From an uncultured Porphyromonadaceae bacterium (lineage in GTDB: Bacteria; Bacteroidota; Bacteroidia; Bacteroidales; Muribaculaceae): 64,000 nt of DNA. This document shows positions 1 through 8,970 of this stretch, piece by piece. The stretch lies in the NCBI GenBank assembly GCA_900547825.1, contig URII01000006.1, positions 4,631 through 68,630 on the forward strand, in the 5' to 3' direction. Each line of letters opens with the position of its first letter. Positions within the stretch are counted from its first letter, which is position 1. The notes below the pieces were generated by a model. That model was not told the origin of the DNA. It saw only the letters and a list, made by a program, of their open reading frames with translations, and did not search any database. The translations under genes and the position numbers were made by a program.

Positions 1-300
1 TATAACGACAAGGAGGATCCCGCATCACAGAGTGTTGAGGCGGCTTTCAAACATTGGTTCGGAAATCAGATGCTTGCCGCTGCCCCGCGTCAGGGCCTTC
101 TGGGATATGATACTGGAATATATCTGTTGAGGTCGCTTGCCATGCCACTGGCATTCCCGGCCGAGACTCCGCGTTACAATGGCTTGCAGAACGGGTTTAA
201 TTTTGTGTCGCTTGGTGAGGGCAAGGGATTCTGCAACGATGTGGTGTATTTCGTTACATTCAAACCCGGTGGCATAGTTGATCGCCGTATTGTTAAATGA
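1..300 (+). CDS. C-terminal part of a periplasmic-binding-like (LysM-associated) protein, 5' end outside window
   Basis: The reading frame is open from base 1, so this is the last ~99 residues of a longer gene. The visible part contains a LLGYDTGIYLL segment followed by a YNGLQNGFNF stretch and a terminal FKPGG strand. That order resembles the C-terminal lobe of the receptor-type ligand-binding domain (Peripla_BP family) found in Bacteroidetes proteins that carry N-terminal LysM repeats. The LysM part is not visible, so the family is an inference from the tail only. Its stop overlaps the next start in an ATGA arrangement, which suggests translational coupling with the downstream barrel protein. 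Confidence 0.6.
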   Translation, partial: YNDKEDPASQSVEAAFKHWFGNQMLAAAPRQGLLGYDTGIYLLRSLAMPLAFPAETPRYNGLQNGFNFVSLGEGKGFCNDVVYFVTFKPGGIVDRRIVK

Positions 301-995
301 GGATGAGGGCTTTAACTAAATTCTCACTTGCCATGGGCATTACGGCGGTGACATTTTTCTCGGCTGCCGCCCAGCGCACATACTCGCCTAATTTCAGCAT
401 TGGGCTTAAAGGTGGAGCCACGTTTTCGCGTATGTCATTCAATCCCTCTGTGGAACAGAATTTCAAGCCGGGCTTCACATTCGGGGCCGTGGTGCGTTAC
501 ACAGAGGAAAAGCATGTGGGTATTCTTGCAGAGCTGAATGTGACACAGCGCGGTTGGAAAGAGAAGTACGACAAAGGGGAGGACTTTTCTTATTCGCGTT
601 CGCTGACATATCTTCAGCTTCCTGTAATGACACATATATTTTTCGGACCCAAGAGATTCAAGATGTTCATAAATCTTGGCCCCGAGATCGGATATATGAT
701 AGGCAGTTCCATTTCATCCGATTTTGATTACCGTAATATTTCATCGGTTAACGGTTATCCTGCCAAGCGTGAGACAGAACAGCTCTCAATGGATATAACA
801 GGGAAGTTCGATTACGGAATTGCAGGCGGCATAGGTGGCGAATGGCGTGTAACCCCACGCAATTCCCTGCTGATTGAAGGCCGGTTCTATTATGGGATAG
901 GCAATATATTCCCGTCGTCGCGCACCGACACTTTTTCCGCTTCGCGCGGTATGTCGATTGAGGCGACTGTGGCCTGGATGTTCCGCATAAAATAA
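297..995 (+). CDS. PorT-family outer membrane beta-barrel protein
   Basis: This 232-residue protein has a signal peptide (hydrophobic core near residues 8-22, ending SAAAQ) followed by alternating strands with the SIGLKGGATFSRM opening, FTFGAVVRY, LTYLQLPVM and INLGPEIGYMIG blocks typical of the small 8-stranded PorT-like porin domain. It ends in an aromatic/basic barrel strand (WMFRIK). Such proteins sit in the outer membrane. Their exact roles vary; the family is named after a gingipain-secretion factor, but most members have no assigned function. The start overlaps the upstream stop; an alternative Met lies two codons downstream at 303. A role specific to type IX secretion is not shown by the sequence. 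Confidence 0.75.
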   Translation: MRMRALTKFSLAMGITAVTFFSAAAQRTYSPNFSIGLKGGATFSRMSFNPSVEQNFKPGFTFGAVVRYTEEKHVGILAELNVTQRGWKEKYDKGEDFSYSRSLTYLQLPVMTHIFFGPKRFKMFINLGPEIGYMIGSSISSDFDYRNISSVNGYPAKRETEQLSMDITGKFDYGIAGGIGGEWRVTPRNSLLIEGRFYYGIGNIFPSSRTDTFSASRGMSIEATVAWMFRIK

Positions 996-1018
996 AATTG
1001 TGGATTTTAACTAAAAAA

Positions 1019-1050
1019 TTTGGATAGTATTCCGGAGTTGCTTATCTTTG
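1019..1050 (+). promoter_or_regulatory. Bacteroidetes-type promoter of the small RNA gene
   Basis: TTTG at 1019-1022 and TATCTTTG at 1043-1050, separated by 20 nt, match the Bacteroidetes primary-sigma consensus (TTTG, N19-21, TAnnTTTG). Transcription should begin near 1057. Confidence 0.8.
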
Positions 1051-1056
1051 TGGCAA

Positions 1057-1277
1057 GTAAGAATGAGACACCTTGTTTTACCTTAGGCTGAGACAATCTT
1101 TTAACACAACTATATTAGCAGTTTCAAGGACTAAGGTAACACTTTTGAAAGTGTCGTCGTGATGACGCCGGTGAGAAAGTGTGTAAAACAATGGTATGAT
1201 GTAAGTAAATAATTTTACCCTTGTGGCATAAGCCCTTAGTCCTGATGTTCCTTGTTGAAAGGGGCATCAGTTTTTTT
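1057..1277 (+). ncRNA. Unassigned structured small RNA (~220 nt)
   Basis: The stretch lies between a consensus promoter (1019-1050) and an intrinsic terminator (1242-1277) and has no convincing reading frame. Several pairings are visible. ACCTTGTTTTAC (1070-1081) pairs with 1183-1195 with one bulge. GGACTAAGG (1128-1136) is exactly complementary to CCTTAGTCC (1234-1242). CTAAGGT (1131-1137) can alternatively pair with ACCTTAG (1080-1086). There are local hairpins at 1139-1154 and 1153-1166. The second pairing crosses the first, implying a pseudoknot or a switch. I could not match it to RNase P, tmRNA or SRP RNA. A 6S-like or lineage-specific RNA is possible but unproven. Confidence 0.6.
1242..1277 (+). 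terminator. Intrinsic terminator of the small RNA
   Basis: CTGATGTTCC (1242-1251) pairs with GGGGCATCAG (1261-1270) through ten pairs including two G-U, closed by a short loop, and is followed by seven T residues (1271-1277). Confidence 0.85.
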
Positions 1278-1286
1278 GTAACTTTG
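1254..1286 (+). promoter_or_regulatory. Promoter for the receptor-like gene, overlapping the upstream terminator
   Basis: TAACTTTG at 1279-1286 fits the -7 consensus. GTTG at 1254-1257 lies 21 nt upstream and sits inside the terminator hairpin. The start codon of the next gene is at 1358, leaving a leader of about 65 nt. Confidence 0.65.
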
Positions 1287-1357
1287 GGGTGTCACATTCC
1301 ATATGTGCAGTGCGTCTTATAATCGGGATGTACAAGTAACAACGTCCCCTATCTATC

Positions 1358-3484
1358 ATGAAACTGAAACTATTGATATTTGCATCGGCATTCAGTACAT
1401 TGCCATGCATTGCCGCTAATGAAACGGCTGATTCAATTGCGGCGCAAGCGCGGTTGGACAGTATTGTTATGAATCTTGATGAGGTTGTGGTCGAGGGCCG
1501 CACTCAGCGTATAATTCCACATGGGGTTGAGTATATTCCCGACAAAAGGGTGAAGAGGGCGGCAATTGATGCTACCGGATTGCTTCAGCAGATGAATATT
1601 CCCCAACTTGATATAAAACCCGGATCTACATCGGTCAAAACAATTTCAGGCAAGAGTGTGTCAATGTTTATAGACTATACACCGGCCACTGAACAGGATC
1701 TGACAGGATTACGCCCCGAGGATGTGCTCCGGGTGGAAGTGCTCCAATATCCCGACGATCCGCGTTTCAACAGCCAGCCCTATGTGGTAAATTACATAAT
1801 GCGTCATTACCAATGGGGAGGATATACGAAACTTACAGCTACCGGGGAGACATTGGGCACTGACTGTGTTGACGGCGATGTGTATTCCAAATTCGTGTAT
1901 AAAAAGTGGACTTTTGACGCCAATGCCAGTGGAAGCATGTCACATAACGACAAATACCGGAGTTTTGTGGAAGAGACCTACCGTGACTTCTATATAGGCG
2001 ATCGGCATATTGATGAACTTACCCGTACAGCCACCTCCGGTTCTGATTATCTTAAGAAAGGAAATTCGCAATGGGCCTCCTTGCGTGCGGCCTATAGAAC
2101 TGATAATGTCGATATCAGCCATAACATTGCATTCTATCGCACTGCAACACCGTTTATGCGGGATGTTTCGGAAGTGACGTTCTCGGGAAATGAGTTTTCT
2201 TCGTCGCAGGCTCTCTCGTCGGAGTCAACCCAGACTATCGCTCCTTTCATCAGCGGCTACTATTTTTTCAATCTCCCGAAGGGAAATTCTGTTCTGGCGT
2301 CCTGGCGGTTCAGTCATAACGGTACACGCCGCAACTCATTGTATTCGCTTGGTGAGTTAGAACCTATCAGGAATGACAACAAGGAGAAATCATATTCTCC
2401 GGAAGTGACGCTCCAATATTCGAAAAAATTCGCTCACCGCAATACATTCCGTACCTCGCTTATGAGTTATAACACATTCTATAATACCGAATATGCCGGT
2501 TCATATGATGGTCGTCAGAAACTGCTTTCGTCGGAAAATATGCTTTTTCTTGAATATATGCAGAACTGGAAATTCGGATTGAATCTGTATTCGCGTGTGG
2601 GAGCATCGTATGTGGTAGGCCGGGTAAATGGAGTGAATACGTTGGAACAATGGAATCCACGGCTCGGTTTACAGCTTGAATACAAAATCAGCGACAGGCA
2701 TTCGGCAAGCATAGAAGGCTGGTGGGGCAACTCACACCCGGCTCCGTCATCGGCCAACTCTGCCATAGTGCAAAGCAATGAACTGCTGTGGCTTATGGGA
2801 AATCCCGATTTGAAGAACACTATATTTGCAACCGTATCGGCCTCATATACATATATCCCTAATAATAAACTGAGCTTTTCGGCAACTGCCGAGTATGAGG
2901 GAAACCCTGATAAACAGGCTTACGAATTCATGATTATGCCGGGATATGACGGACTAGTAAGGCGCCAGATCAATAGTGGAGATTTTCACCGTTATTCGGC
3001 ATGGTTGTCAGGGACATTGAAACTTTTCAATAACACTCTGTCGGTGCGTGCTAACGCCGGAGCCGAGCGGATAGTGTTGACCGGAGTCGATGCCCAGTCG
3101 GAAAATCATCTTACGGCCCGCATCAATGCCAATTATTATCTCAAGGCATTTTCATTCATGCTGTTTTATAACACTCCGGAGAAGATACTCAATGGATGGA
3201 CCAACGGCACGCGGATCAATTATAAGAGCACTTATGGCGTTCAGGTGTCATATGCGGCAGGTGACCTGAAAGCAAGCCTGCAATTCCGCAACTGGTTTGA
3301 CAGCAACCGCGTGTATGAGAGATTCAATTCTCCATATTTCTCATCATACGGATGGAGCTGGAACAATGAGATGGCGAGGAACCTTTCTCTCACACTTAGT
3401 TATACATTCCCTTATGGAAAGAAGGTGAACCGCAATAACGAACTTAATAACTCAGGCAGAACTGATTCAGCCATATTGAAATAA
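1358..3484 (+). CDS. TonB-dependent-receptor-like outer membrane protein (barrel family, no SusD partner)
   Basis: This 708-residue protein has a signal peptide (residues 1-20), a short LDEVVVEG motif near residue 41 at the start of a plug-like domain, then a long beta-barrel with many aromatic, alternating strands ending at a YTFPYG segment near the C-terminus. The layout is that of the OMP_b-brl_3 group of TonB-receptor-like proteins rather than full SusC. There is no CarboxypepD-like N-terminal domain and no neighbouring susD, so the substrate is unknown. It has its own promoter at 1254-1286 and a strong hairpin after its stop. It resembles the two other receptors in the window at 29197 and 33350 in architecture. 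Confidence 0.75.
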   Translation: MKLKLLIFASAFSTLPCIAANETADSIAAQARLDSIVMNLDEVVVEGRTQRIIPHGVEYIPDKRVKRAAIDATGLLQQMNIPQLDIKPGSTSVKTISGKSVSMFIDYTPATEQDLTGLRPEDVLRVEVLQYPDDPRFNSQPYVVNYIMRHYQWGGYTKLTATGETLGTDCVDGDVYSKFVYKKWTFDANASGSMSHNDKYRSFVEETYRDFYIGDRHIDELTRTATSGSDYLKKGNSQWASLRAAYRTDNVDISHNIAFYRTATPFMRDVSEVTFSGNEFSSSQALSSESTQTIAPFISGYYFFNLPKGNSVLASWRFSHNGTRRNSLYSLGELEPIRNDNKEKSYSPEVTLQYSKKFAHRNTFRTSLMSYNTFYNTEYAGSYDGRQKLLSSENMLFLEYMQNWKFGLNLYSRVGASYVVGRVNGVNTLEQWNPRLGLQLEYKISDRHSASIEGWWGNSHPAPSSANSAIVQSNELLWLMGNPDLKNTIFATVSASYTYIPNNKLSFSATAEYEGNPDKQAYEFMIMPGYDGLVRRQINSGDFHRYSAWLSGTLKLFNNTLSVRANAGAERIVLTGVDAQSENHLTARINANYYLKAFSFMLFYNTPEKILNGWTNGTRINYKSTYGVQVSYAAGDLKASLQFRNWFDSNRVYERFNSPYFSSYGWSWNNEMARNLSLTLSYTFPYGKKVNRNNELNNSGRTDSAILK

Positions 3485-3499
3485 CCGGAATGTAAATAT

Positions 3500-3546
3500 C
3501 AGGCCCCGGCTTGCCATTAATGGAATATGGCTGAAGCCGGGGCCTG
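3500..3546. terminator. Hairpin between convergent genes
   Basis: A perfect 13-bp stem (3500-3512 with 3534-3546, core AGGCCCCGGCTT) lies between the receptor-like gene and the convergent lipoprotein gene. The T tracts are weak, so termination is inferred from position and stem strength. Confidence 0.55.
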
Positions 3547-3572
3547 GGTTATATTAAAGTGCGGCCTTTGAC

Positions 3573-4394
3573 CTACTTTTTGTTTTTGGATTCAATATAC
3601 TCGGTGTACTCCTTGCCTGTTGGAGTAAAGTACTTGCGGAAAAGCTGAGAGTCGTTCATCGTTGTGTTCACGTAAGCCTTTTCAGGGAATGAATGGCCCG
3701 AGAATTCCTCGCGGAATGTGACTGATGAATGGGGTGGAACCGCCTTTCCGTCAACTTTTGCAGTGGTGCGTTCATCCACTCCCATGTGCATGTAGTGATA
3801 AACGATGTAGAGATTGTAGTCGGAGGCATCTATCGGATGGTCGGTGTCGTTGTTTACCGTTACTTCAAACAGGCCCATGTCCATTCCGTATTCAGGATAT
3901 TTTATCACGGTGAAATCCTGTGACGCCTTGAAATTTTTGGCTGTGTGGCGTATTACCTGATTGATGAGATAGGGCATGAAGTCAGTGTCGGCCATGCGTG
4001 ATGCGTTCTCTGCATCGGTAAGCGAAGTGTCCCACTGGCCGGTGGCCTTGGCGGTTTCAAACACAGAGTCGGGGTAGGCGAATATGCCGTGCGAGTCGCT
4101 TACTTTCATATTCCCGTCAGCGTCCTTGACTATCGTTATGGAGGCTGTGGGGTTGAACTGTACGGTGTAAGTGCCCGGATTGGCTGTTTCAGTTATTCTC
4201 ATGCTGTCGGTGGCAAATGAGAGTGCCAGAGAATCGGCTTTTGCCGCATCCGGATATATTGACCGGATGGAATCAAGCATGTTGTCGGAAGCTTTGATGG
4301 CAAAGTCTTCGGCTAAGTCACGCACAGGATCGGATTTTGAGCCGCATGAGGCGATCAGGCACCCTAAGGCTGCGGCGCATAATAGTTTTTTCAT
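3573..4394 (-). CDS. Hypothetical secreted lipoprotein
   Basis: The 273-residue product begins with a lipoprotein signal peptide: MKK, a hydrophobic run, then the lipobox LIASC with the modifiable Cys at residue 17. The mature part is acidic, has no repeats I recognise, and seems to hold a C-terminal beta-rich domain with FEVTVNNDTDHPIDASDY, suggestive of an immunoglobulin-like or DUF-type fold that follows a helical segment. No catalytic motif is visible. It is probably anchored to the periplasmic face of a membrane. It lies downstream of fabF on the same strand but is separated from it by a terminator, so it is probably its own transcription unit. Function unknown. Confidence 0.7.
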   Translation of the reverse strand: MKKLLCAAALGCLIASCGSKSDPVRDLAEDFAIKASDNMLDSIRSIYPDAAKADSLALSFATDSMRITETANPGTYTVQFNPTASITIVKDADGNMKVSDSHGIFAYPDSVFETAKATGQWDTSLTDAENASRMADTDFMPYLINQVIRHTAKNFKASQDFTVIKYPEYGMDMGLFEVTVNNDTDHPIDASDYNLYIVYHYMHMGVDERTTAKVDGKAVPPHSSVTFREEFSGHSFPEKAYVNTTMNDSQLFRKYFTPTGKEYTEYIESKNKK

Positions 4395-4431
4395 GGTTGT
4401 GATGTGATATAAGACTGTGTGTTGTTATTTG

Positions 4432-4470
4432 AAAATCAGGCAGCCGCGTAATGAATGCACGGCTGCCTGA
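4432..4470 (-). terminator. Intrinsic terminator after fabF
   Basis: An 11-bp perfect stem (4436-4446 with 4460-4470, TCAGGCAGCCG) is followed on the minus strand by TTTT (4435-4432). It is 31 nt past the fabF stop. Confidence 0.8.
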
Positions 4471-4501
4471 AAATGATTGATTTCCGTATGGATCGGATTG
4501 A

Positions 4502-5770
4502 TTATTTCTCAAATTTCTTCACTATGACAGTGGCATTATGCCCGCCGAAACCGAACGCATTGCTCAATGCAGCGCGTACAGGGCGGTTCTGAGCCTTGTT
4601 GAAAGTGAAGTTGAGAGTATAGTCGATTTCTTCATCTTCATCGCCATCTTCGTGGTTGATAGTGGGGGGCACTATGTCGTTTTCAATGGCTTTGATGCAC
4701 ATGAGAGCTTCAAGGGCACCGGTAGCGCCGAGCAGATGGCCGGTCATTGACTTGGTGGAGGAGATGTTGAGCTTATGGGCATTTTCTCCGAACACTTTTA
4801 CAATGGCTTTGACCTCCGATATATCACCTACAGGGGTTGAAGTGCCGTGCACATTGATATAGTCTATGTCGGCAGGTGTCATTCCTGCATCCTCGAGGGC
4901 GTTTGTCATGGCAAGCATGGCACCGAGGCCTTCGGGATGTGTGGCGGTGAGATGGTGGGCGTCGGCTGACATGCCGCCGCCGGCTACTTCGGCATATATT
5001 TTTGCTCCGCGTGCGAGTGCATGCTCAAGTTCCTCGAGCACCAGAACGGCTGATCCCTCGCCCATAACGAAGCCGTCGCGCGATTTGCTGAACGGACGTG
5101 ATGCTGTGGCCGGGCTGTCGTTGCGGGTAGACAATGCGTGCATGGAGTTGAAGCCGCCTACACCTGCGGGATATATCGCTGCTTCGGCTCCGCCTGTAAC
5201 GATAGCGTCAGCTTTGCCGAGGCGGATGAGGTTGAATGCGTCGATAATGGCATTGTTGGATGATGCGCAGGCCGATACCGTGCCGTAGTTAGGGCCATGG
5301 AAACCATATTCCATGGATATATGGCCGGAAGCAATGTCGGCTATCATTTTGGGAATGAAGAACGGATTGTATTTAGGACCGGATTCTTCGTTCTTTGCAT
5401 AATATCCGGCTTCCTCCTCAAATGTGTGGAGTCCGCCTATGCCTGCCGCTACAATGACACCGACACGGTTTTTGTCTACCGAGCCGTCTTCGGCATTGAG
5501 GTTAGCGTCTTCTACCGCCTGGCGTGCAGCCACAAGCGCATATTGCGCATATAGGTCGAGGGTACGCTCTTTGCGACGGTCAAAATGTTCGGAGGCCTTG
5601 TATCCCTTTACTTCGCATGCAAACTGTGTTTTGAACTTGGATGCGTCAAAATGGGTGATGGGGCCGGCTCCGGAGACTCCTGCCACAGCGGCGTCCCAGG
5701 TAGTTTTGACATCGTTGCCGAGGGGAGTTATGGCGCCGAGACCGGTGATTACTACTCTTTTTAATTCCAT
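4502..5770 (-). CDS. fabF: 3-oxoacyl-[acyl-carrier-protein] synthase II
   Basis: This cytoplasmic condensing enzyme extends acyl-ACP with malonyl-ACP in type II fatty acid synthesis. The 422-residue length is normal. The active-site Cys is at residue 168 in GTVSACASS, the first His in NVHGTSTPVGD, the Lys in STKSMTGH, and the second His at the end of that block. The glycine-rich FGFGGHN tail near the C-terminus is intact. It lies downstream of acpP on the same strand with a 187-nt gap, the usual acpP-fabF pairing. The gap holds a hairpin that could attenuate read-through from acpP. Confidence 0.97.
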   Translation of the reverse strand: MELKRVVITGLGAITPLGNDVKTTWDAAVAGVSGAGPITHFDASKFKTQFACEVKGYKASEHFDRRKERTLDLYAQYALVAARQAVEDANLNAEDGSVDKNRVGVIVAAGIGGLHTFEEEAGYYAKNEESGPKYNPFFIPKMIADIASGHISMEYGFHGPNYGTVSACASSNNAIIDAFNLIRLGKADAIVTGGAEAAIYPAGVGGFNSMHALSTRNDSPATASRPFSKSRDGFVMGEGSAVLVLEELEHALARGAKIYAEVAGGGMSADAHHLTATHPEGLGAMLAMTNALEDAGMTPADIDYINVHGTSTPVGDISEVKAIVKVFGENAHKLNISSTKSMTGHLLGATGALEALMCIKAIENDIVPPTINHEDGDEDEEIDYTLNFTFNKAQNRPVRAALSNAFGFGGHNATVIVKKFEK

Positions 5771-5846
5771 TTGGTATACAATGAATTGGGTAATGTCGAG
5801 ATTTTAACTGTTCTTTAGAAACAGGTTCAAGGGAGAGGTATATGTC

Positions 5847-5886
5847 TAAAAAAGAAGAATGCCCTGTCACATCAGTTAGGCAGGGC
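5847..5886 (-). terminator. Weak hairpin between acpP and fabF, possible attenuator
   Basis: On the minus strand GCCCTG (5886-5881) pairs with CAGGGC (5866-5861) and is followed by a T-rich stretch (5860-5847). The 6-bp stem is short and sits between acpP and fabF, so partial termination that keeps ACP in excess over FabF is a plausible inference. Confidence 0.45.
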
Positions 5887-5957
5887 TCTTCATAGACAAT
5901 GCGGGGACGCACATGCGGGTCGAGCCCTTTTGGCGGAACCCCCGTCGAGGAATTTTA

Positions 5958-6191
5958 TTACTTGTTAGCTTCGATATAAGCGATAGCGTCACCTACAGTA
6001 GCAATGCCTTCGGCTTTGTCGTCGGGAATGGTGATGCCAAATTCTTTCTCAAATTCCATGATGAGCTCAACAGTGTCAAGGCTGTCGGCGCCGAGATCCT
6101 TGGTGAATTCTGCAGTTTCGGTAACTTCGTTTTCATCAACACCGAGTTTGTCAACGATAATAGCTTTGACGCGTGATGCAATTTCTGACAT
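5958..6191 (-). CDS. acpP: Acyl carrier protein
   Basis: This 77-residue acidic helical protein carries growing acyl chains on a phosphopantetheine arm attached to Ser37 in the invariant GADSLDTVE motif. Length and helix pattern match canonical bacterial ACP. It is the first gene of the acpP-fabF pair. A TTACTTTG box on the minus strand (6245-6238) approximates the -7 consensus and would give a leader of about 40 nt. Nothing unusual. Confidence 0.98.
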   Translation of the reverse strand: MSEIASRVKAIIVDKLGVDENEVTETAEFTKDLGADSLDTVELIMEFEKEFGITIPDDKAEGIATVGDAIAYIEANK

Positions 6192-6310
6192 AGTCTTTAG
6201 TTTTTGAGTTATTAAAATTTTAATCTTTTTCGCGGTGCAAAGTAACTAATTTTATTTCAATTAATAAAACTTTTCGGGGCTAAAGTTTTGCCGTAGTGTA
6301 ATTTTATGTG

Positions 6311-7738
6311 TTAAAGCGGTTTGTCCAACGGTTCCAATCCGAGTTCCCGGGCTTTGTCGTACATAAGGTTCATGGCCAGTGTCAGATCATTGGGAGTATC
6401 GGAGTTGAGAAGTGACTCGCGGATGTGGGTTTTGATTATGCCCACCAACGGACTCTGGGTTAGCCCGAATGTCTGCATTATCATGTGCCCGTCGACCGGA
6501 GGCTGATAGTTGCGCAATGCGTCACGGGCCTCTATATCGGCCATTTTCTGCTTTACAGCCTCGAAGTTTTGCAGATGGCGCTGCACTTTCTCCGGATTTT
6601 TGGAGGTTATGTCGGCCCTGCACAATGTCATCAGATCCTCAATGTCATCGCCGGCGTCAACCAACAGGCGTCGTACCGCCGAATCAGTTACCGAATCCTC
6701 CACCAAAGCTATGGGGCGCATGTGCAGTTCGACTAATTTCGCCACATATTTCATCTTTTCGTCCAGAGGGAGTTTTAGCCTTTTGAACAGGCGGGGCACC
6801 ATCTTGGAGCCGATGAAGTTATGGTTATGGAACGTCCATCCGGTCGAGTCATCCCATTTTTTTGTGACGGGTTTGGCAATGTCATGCAGCAGAGCTGCCC
6901 ATCGCAGCCATTCATTGTCTGATACAGCGGCCACATTGTCGAGTACCTGTATTGTGTGCAGGAAATTATCCTTATGCCCGCGCCCTTTTACGGTCTCCAC
7001 TCCCTGCATGGCTTTCAGTTCGGGCAATATTATGTCAAGCAGTCCGCTTTGCAGAAGCAGTTTCCATCCGGTTGACGGCCTTGGAGTGGCCATGATTTTC
7101 CTTAGCTCCACGGCTATCCGTTCGCCCGACACTATCCGGAGCCGGGAGGCGTTGCGGGCTATTGCGTTGAAAGTGTCGGGGAGTATGCTGAAATCCAGCT
7201 GTGTGGCGAATCTTATGGCACGCATCATGCGCAGCGGATCGTCGCTGAACGTTATGTCGGGGTCGAGCGGTGTGCGCAGAATCCGGGATTGCATGTCGGC
7301 GGCTCCGTTGTAGAGATCCACAAGCCGGCCGAATGTGGACGGATTGACGCTCACAGCCATGGCATTTACCGTGAAGTCGCGGCGTGAGATATCATCTTCA
7401 AGAGTGCCGTCTTCCACTATGGGTTTGCGGGAATTGCGCTGATAGCTTTCTTTGCGGGCTCCCACAAATTCCAGTTCCATGCCGTGGGTACGTACCTGCG
7501 CGGTGCCGAAGTTGCGGAACACGGTTACGGATGCGTGCCGTCCCAATCGTCGGGCGCATAGTGAGGCCACCTCTATTCCGCTGCCTACAACCACGAAATC
7601 TATGTCGGTTGACGGGCGCTCCAATATGAGGTCACGCACATAACCGCCTACTACATAGCATTCCATGCCGAGGCTTTCGGCAACTTCTCCCACTGTGCGG
7701 AACACCGGGGTGTCTAAGATCTGTGCAAAATCTTTCAT
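6311..7738 (-). CDS. cca: CCA tRNA nucleotidyltransferase / poly(A) polymerase family, with HD domain
   Basis: The 475-residue enzyme has the class II nucleotidyltransferase head (GGYVRD at residues 31-36, DID at 45-47 for metal binding, RRDFTVNAMA further on), the RNA-binding helical region, and an HD phosphohydrolase domain (LLHDIAKP around residue 290) in the C-terminal half. It adds or repairs the 3' CCA of tRNAs. A pure poly(A) polymerase role cannot be excluded from sequence alone. The start overlaps the stop of the upstream M24 peptidase gene (ATGA, 7735-7738), so the two are probably co-translated. Confidence 0.9.
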   Translation of the reverse strand: MKDFAQILDTPVFRTVGEVAESLGMECYVVGGYVRDLILERPSTDIDFVVVGSGIEVASLCARRLGRHASVTVFRNFGTAQVRTHGMELEFVGARKESYQRNSRKPIVEDGTLEDDISRRDFTVNAMAVSVNPSTFGRLVDLYNGAADMQSRILRTPLDPDITFSDDPLRMMRAIRFATQLDFSILPDTFNAIARNASRLRIVSGERIAVELRKIMATPRPSTGWKLLLQSGLLDIILPELKAMQGVETVKGRGHKDNFLHTIQVLDNVAAVSDNEWLRWAALLHDIAKPVTKKWDDSTGWTFHNHNFIGSKMVPRLFKRLKLPLDEKMKYVAKLVELHMRPIALVEDSVTDSAVRRLLVDAGDDIEDLMTLCRADITSKNPEKVQRHLQNFEAVKQKMADIEARDALRNYQPPVDGHMIMQTFGLTQSPLVGIIKTHIRESLLNSDTPNDLTLAMNLMYDKARELGLEPLDKPL

Positions 7739-8928
7739 TCGTCAAGCGGCAATATCTCTTCCGGTGCCAATGTAAGTGATTTCAGCCCGGATGATGTTAC
7801 CTCATAGGTGTTTTCTATTCCTACCGCTCCGGTGCCCGGAATTACGAATTTAGGCTCCAGAGCTATTACATTGCCTTCCGTAAGTATATCACGGCTGCGC
7901 GGAGCTATCACAGGAAGTTCGTTTATCTCTATGCCTACTCCGTGGCCAATAAAGCCTGCCTGCTGTCGGTGTCCCATAAAGTAACGCTTTAGGCCTGATT
8001 TTTCAGCTATAGTTACTGCGGTTTCATAGAGTTCACGGGCAGGAGTACCGGGAACGCCTGTTATTTCCAATTGCCGGCATATTTCGATTGAACATAGATG
8101 GGCTTCCAAGGCTTCATTACTTACAGAGCCTACTGAGAAGACTCTTGACATATCGGTCATGTAACCTCCGAATGCGCCGTTCAGATCGACCATGACGGTG
8201 TGGCCCGGTCGGATTACTGATCCGTCGGCACCCATAGGCAGGGAAGGATCTATGCCTGATCCACCCATTGAGAAATCATATGGCGACGGCATATCGGCAT
8301 TGTCTCCGGCAATCAGGGTTCCCATATGGGTTTCCATGGATGAACCACTGATGCGGAATAGTCCGAGACACCCCTTGAGCCGAAGTTGGCGTTCGATCTC
8401 TATCTGAAGCTCTATATCGGTCATACCTTCCTCGTAAAGGCTCGGTATGAGGTTGTAGACTGAGGCATGCAATATACCGGCATGTCGTATCTTGTCCAAC
8501 TCCATCCGGGTTTTTACGGATCTGGCTTCCCGCATGACACCCGAACAGTTCACCACCTCCGCCGGAATGGCTTTTTTCATACGTTCTGCCATAGAATAGC
8601 TAAGCAGATCCAGTTCAAGACCTATTGATCCTGGCAGATTCAATCCTATTGATTCTGCTATCTGTTCCGGCTTGGAGATGCGTACCATGCCATCGCCCTG
8701 AAGCGTTACCGGGCGTCGGATGAAATACAGGGGAATGGAGGAGGCTTCTGCCGAAATGTATATGTATCCCGCGAACACACGTCCGGTAAGATAATATATG
8801 TTGGCATAGTCGCTTATAAGCATTGCGTCTATTCCTTTGCCACTCATTATGCTTCTTATCCGGTTGAGGCGTAAAGCCTGTTCCTCACCGCTGAGAAGCA
8901 CTATCTGGTTCAGTTCCCGGTGGTTCAT
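7735..8928 (-). CDS. M24-family metallopeptidase (Xaa-Pro aminopeptidase type)
   Basis: This 397-residue cytoplasmic protein has a creatinase-like N-terminal domain and a pita-bread peptidase domain. The metal ligands appear in order: Asp in MVDLNGAF, Asp in YMTDMSRVF, His in GFIGHGVGIE, Glu in ALEPKFV and Glu in GIENTYEV. All five are present, so activity is expected. The family releases N-terminal residues preceding proline. It lies between gldH and cca, overlapping cca by four bases and following gldH by 42 nt, within a minus-strand run that may be one long operon from rny. Confidence 0.88.
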   Translation of the reverse strand: MNHRELNQIVLLSGEEQALRLNRIRSIMSGKGIDAMLISDYANIYYLTGRVFAGYIYISAEASSIPLYFIRRPVTLQGDGMVRISKPEQIAESIGLNLPGSIGLELDLLSYSMAERMKKAIPAEVVNCSGVMREARSVKTRMELDKIRHAGILHASVYNLIPSLYEEGMTDIELQIEIERQLRLKGCLGLFRISGSSMETHMGTLIAGDNADMPSPYDFSMGGSGIDPSLPMGADGSVIRPGHTVMVDLNGAFGGYMTDMSRVFSVGSVSNEALEAHLCSIEICRQLEITGVPGTPARELYETAVTIAEKSGLKRYFMGHRQQAGFIGHGVGIEINELPVIAPRSRDILTEGNVIALEPKFVIPGTGAVGIENTYEVTSSGLKSLTLAPEEILPLDE

Positions 8929-8970
8929 GTCGATTATATTTCTGTTTATGGGTTTGTTAGGTGTAATGCT

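Noticed and set aside
1057..1277. 6S RNA, tmRNA, SRP RNA or RNase P RNA
   Set aside because: Length and motifs do not fit tmRNA, SRP RNA or RNase P; a single long 6S-type stem could not be drawn with confidence.
4866..5288. Long plus-strand frames opposite fabF and similar genes
   Set aside because: They are antisense shadows of well-supported genes with no family resemblance.
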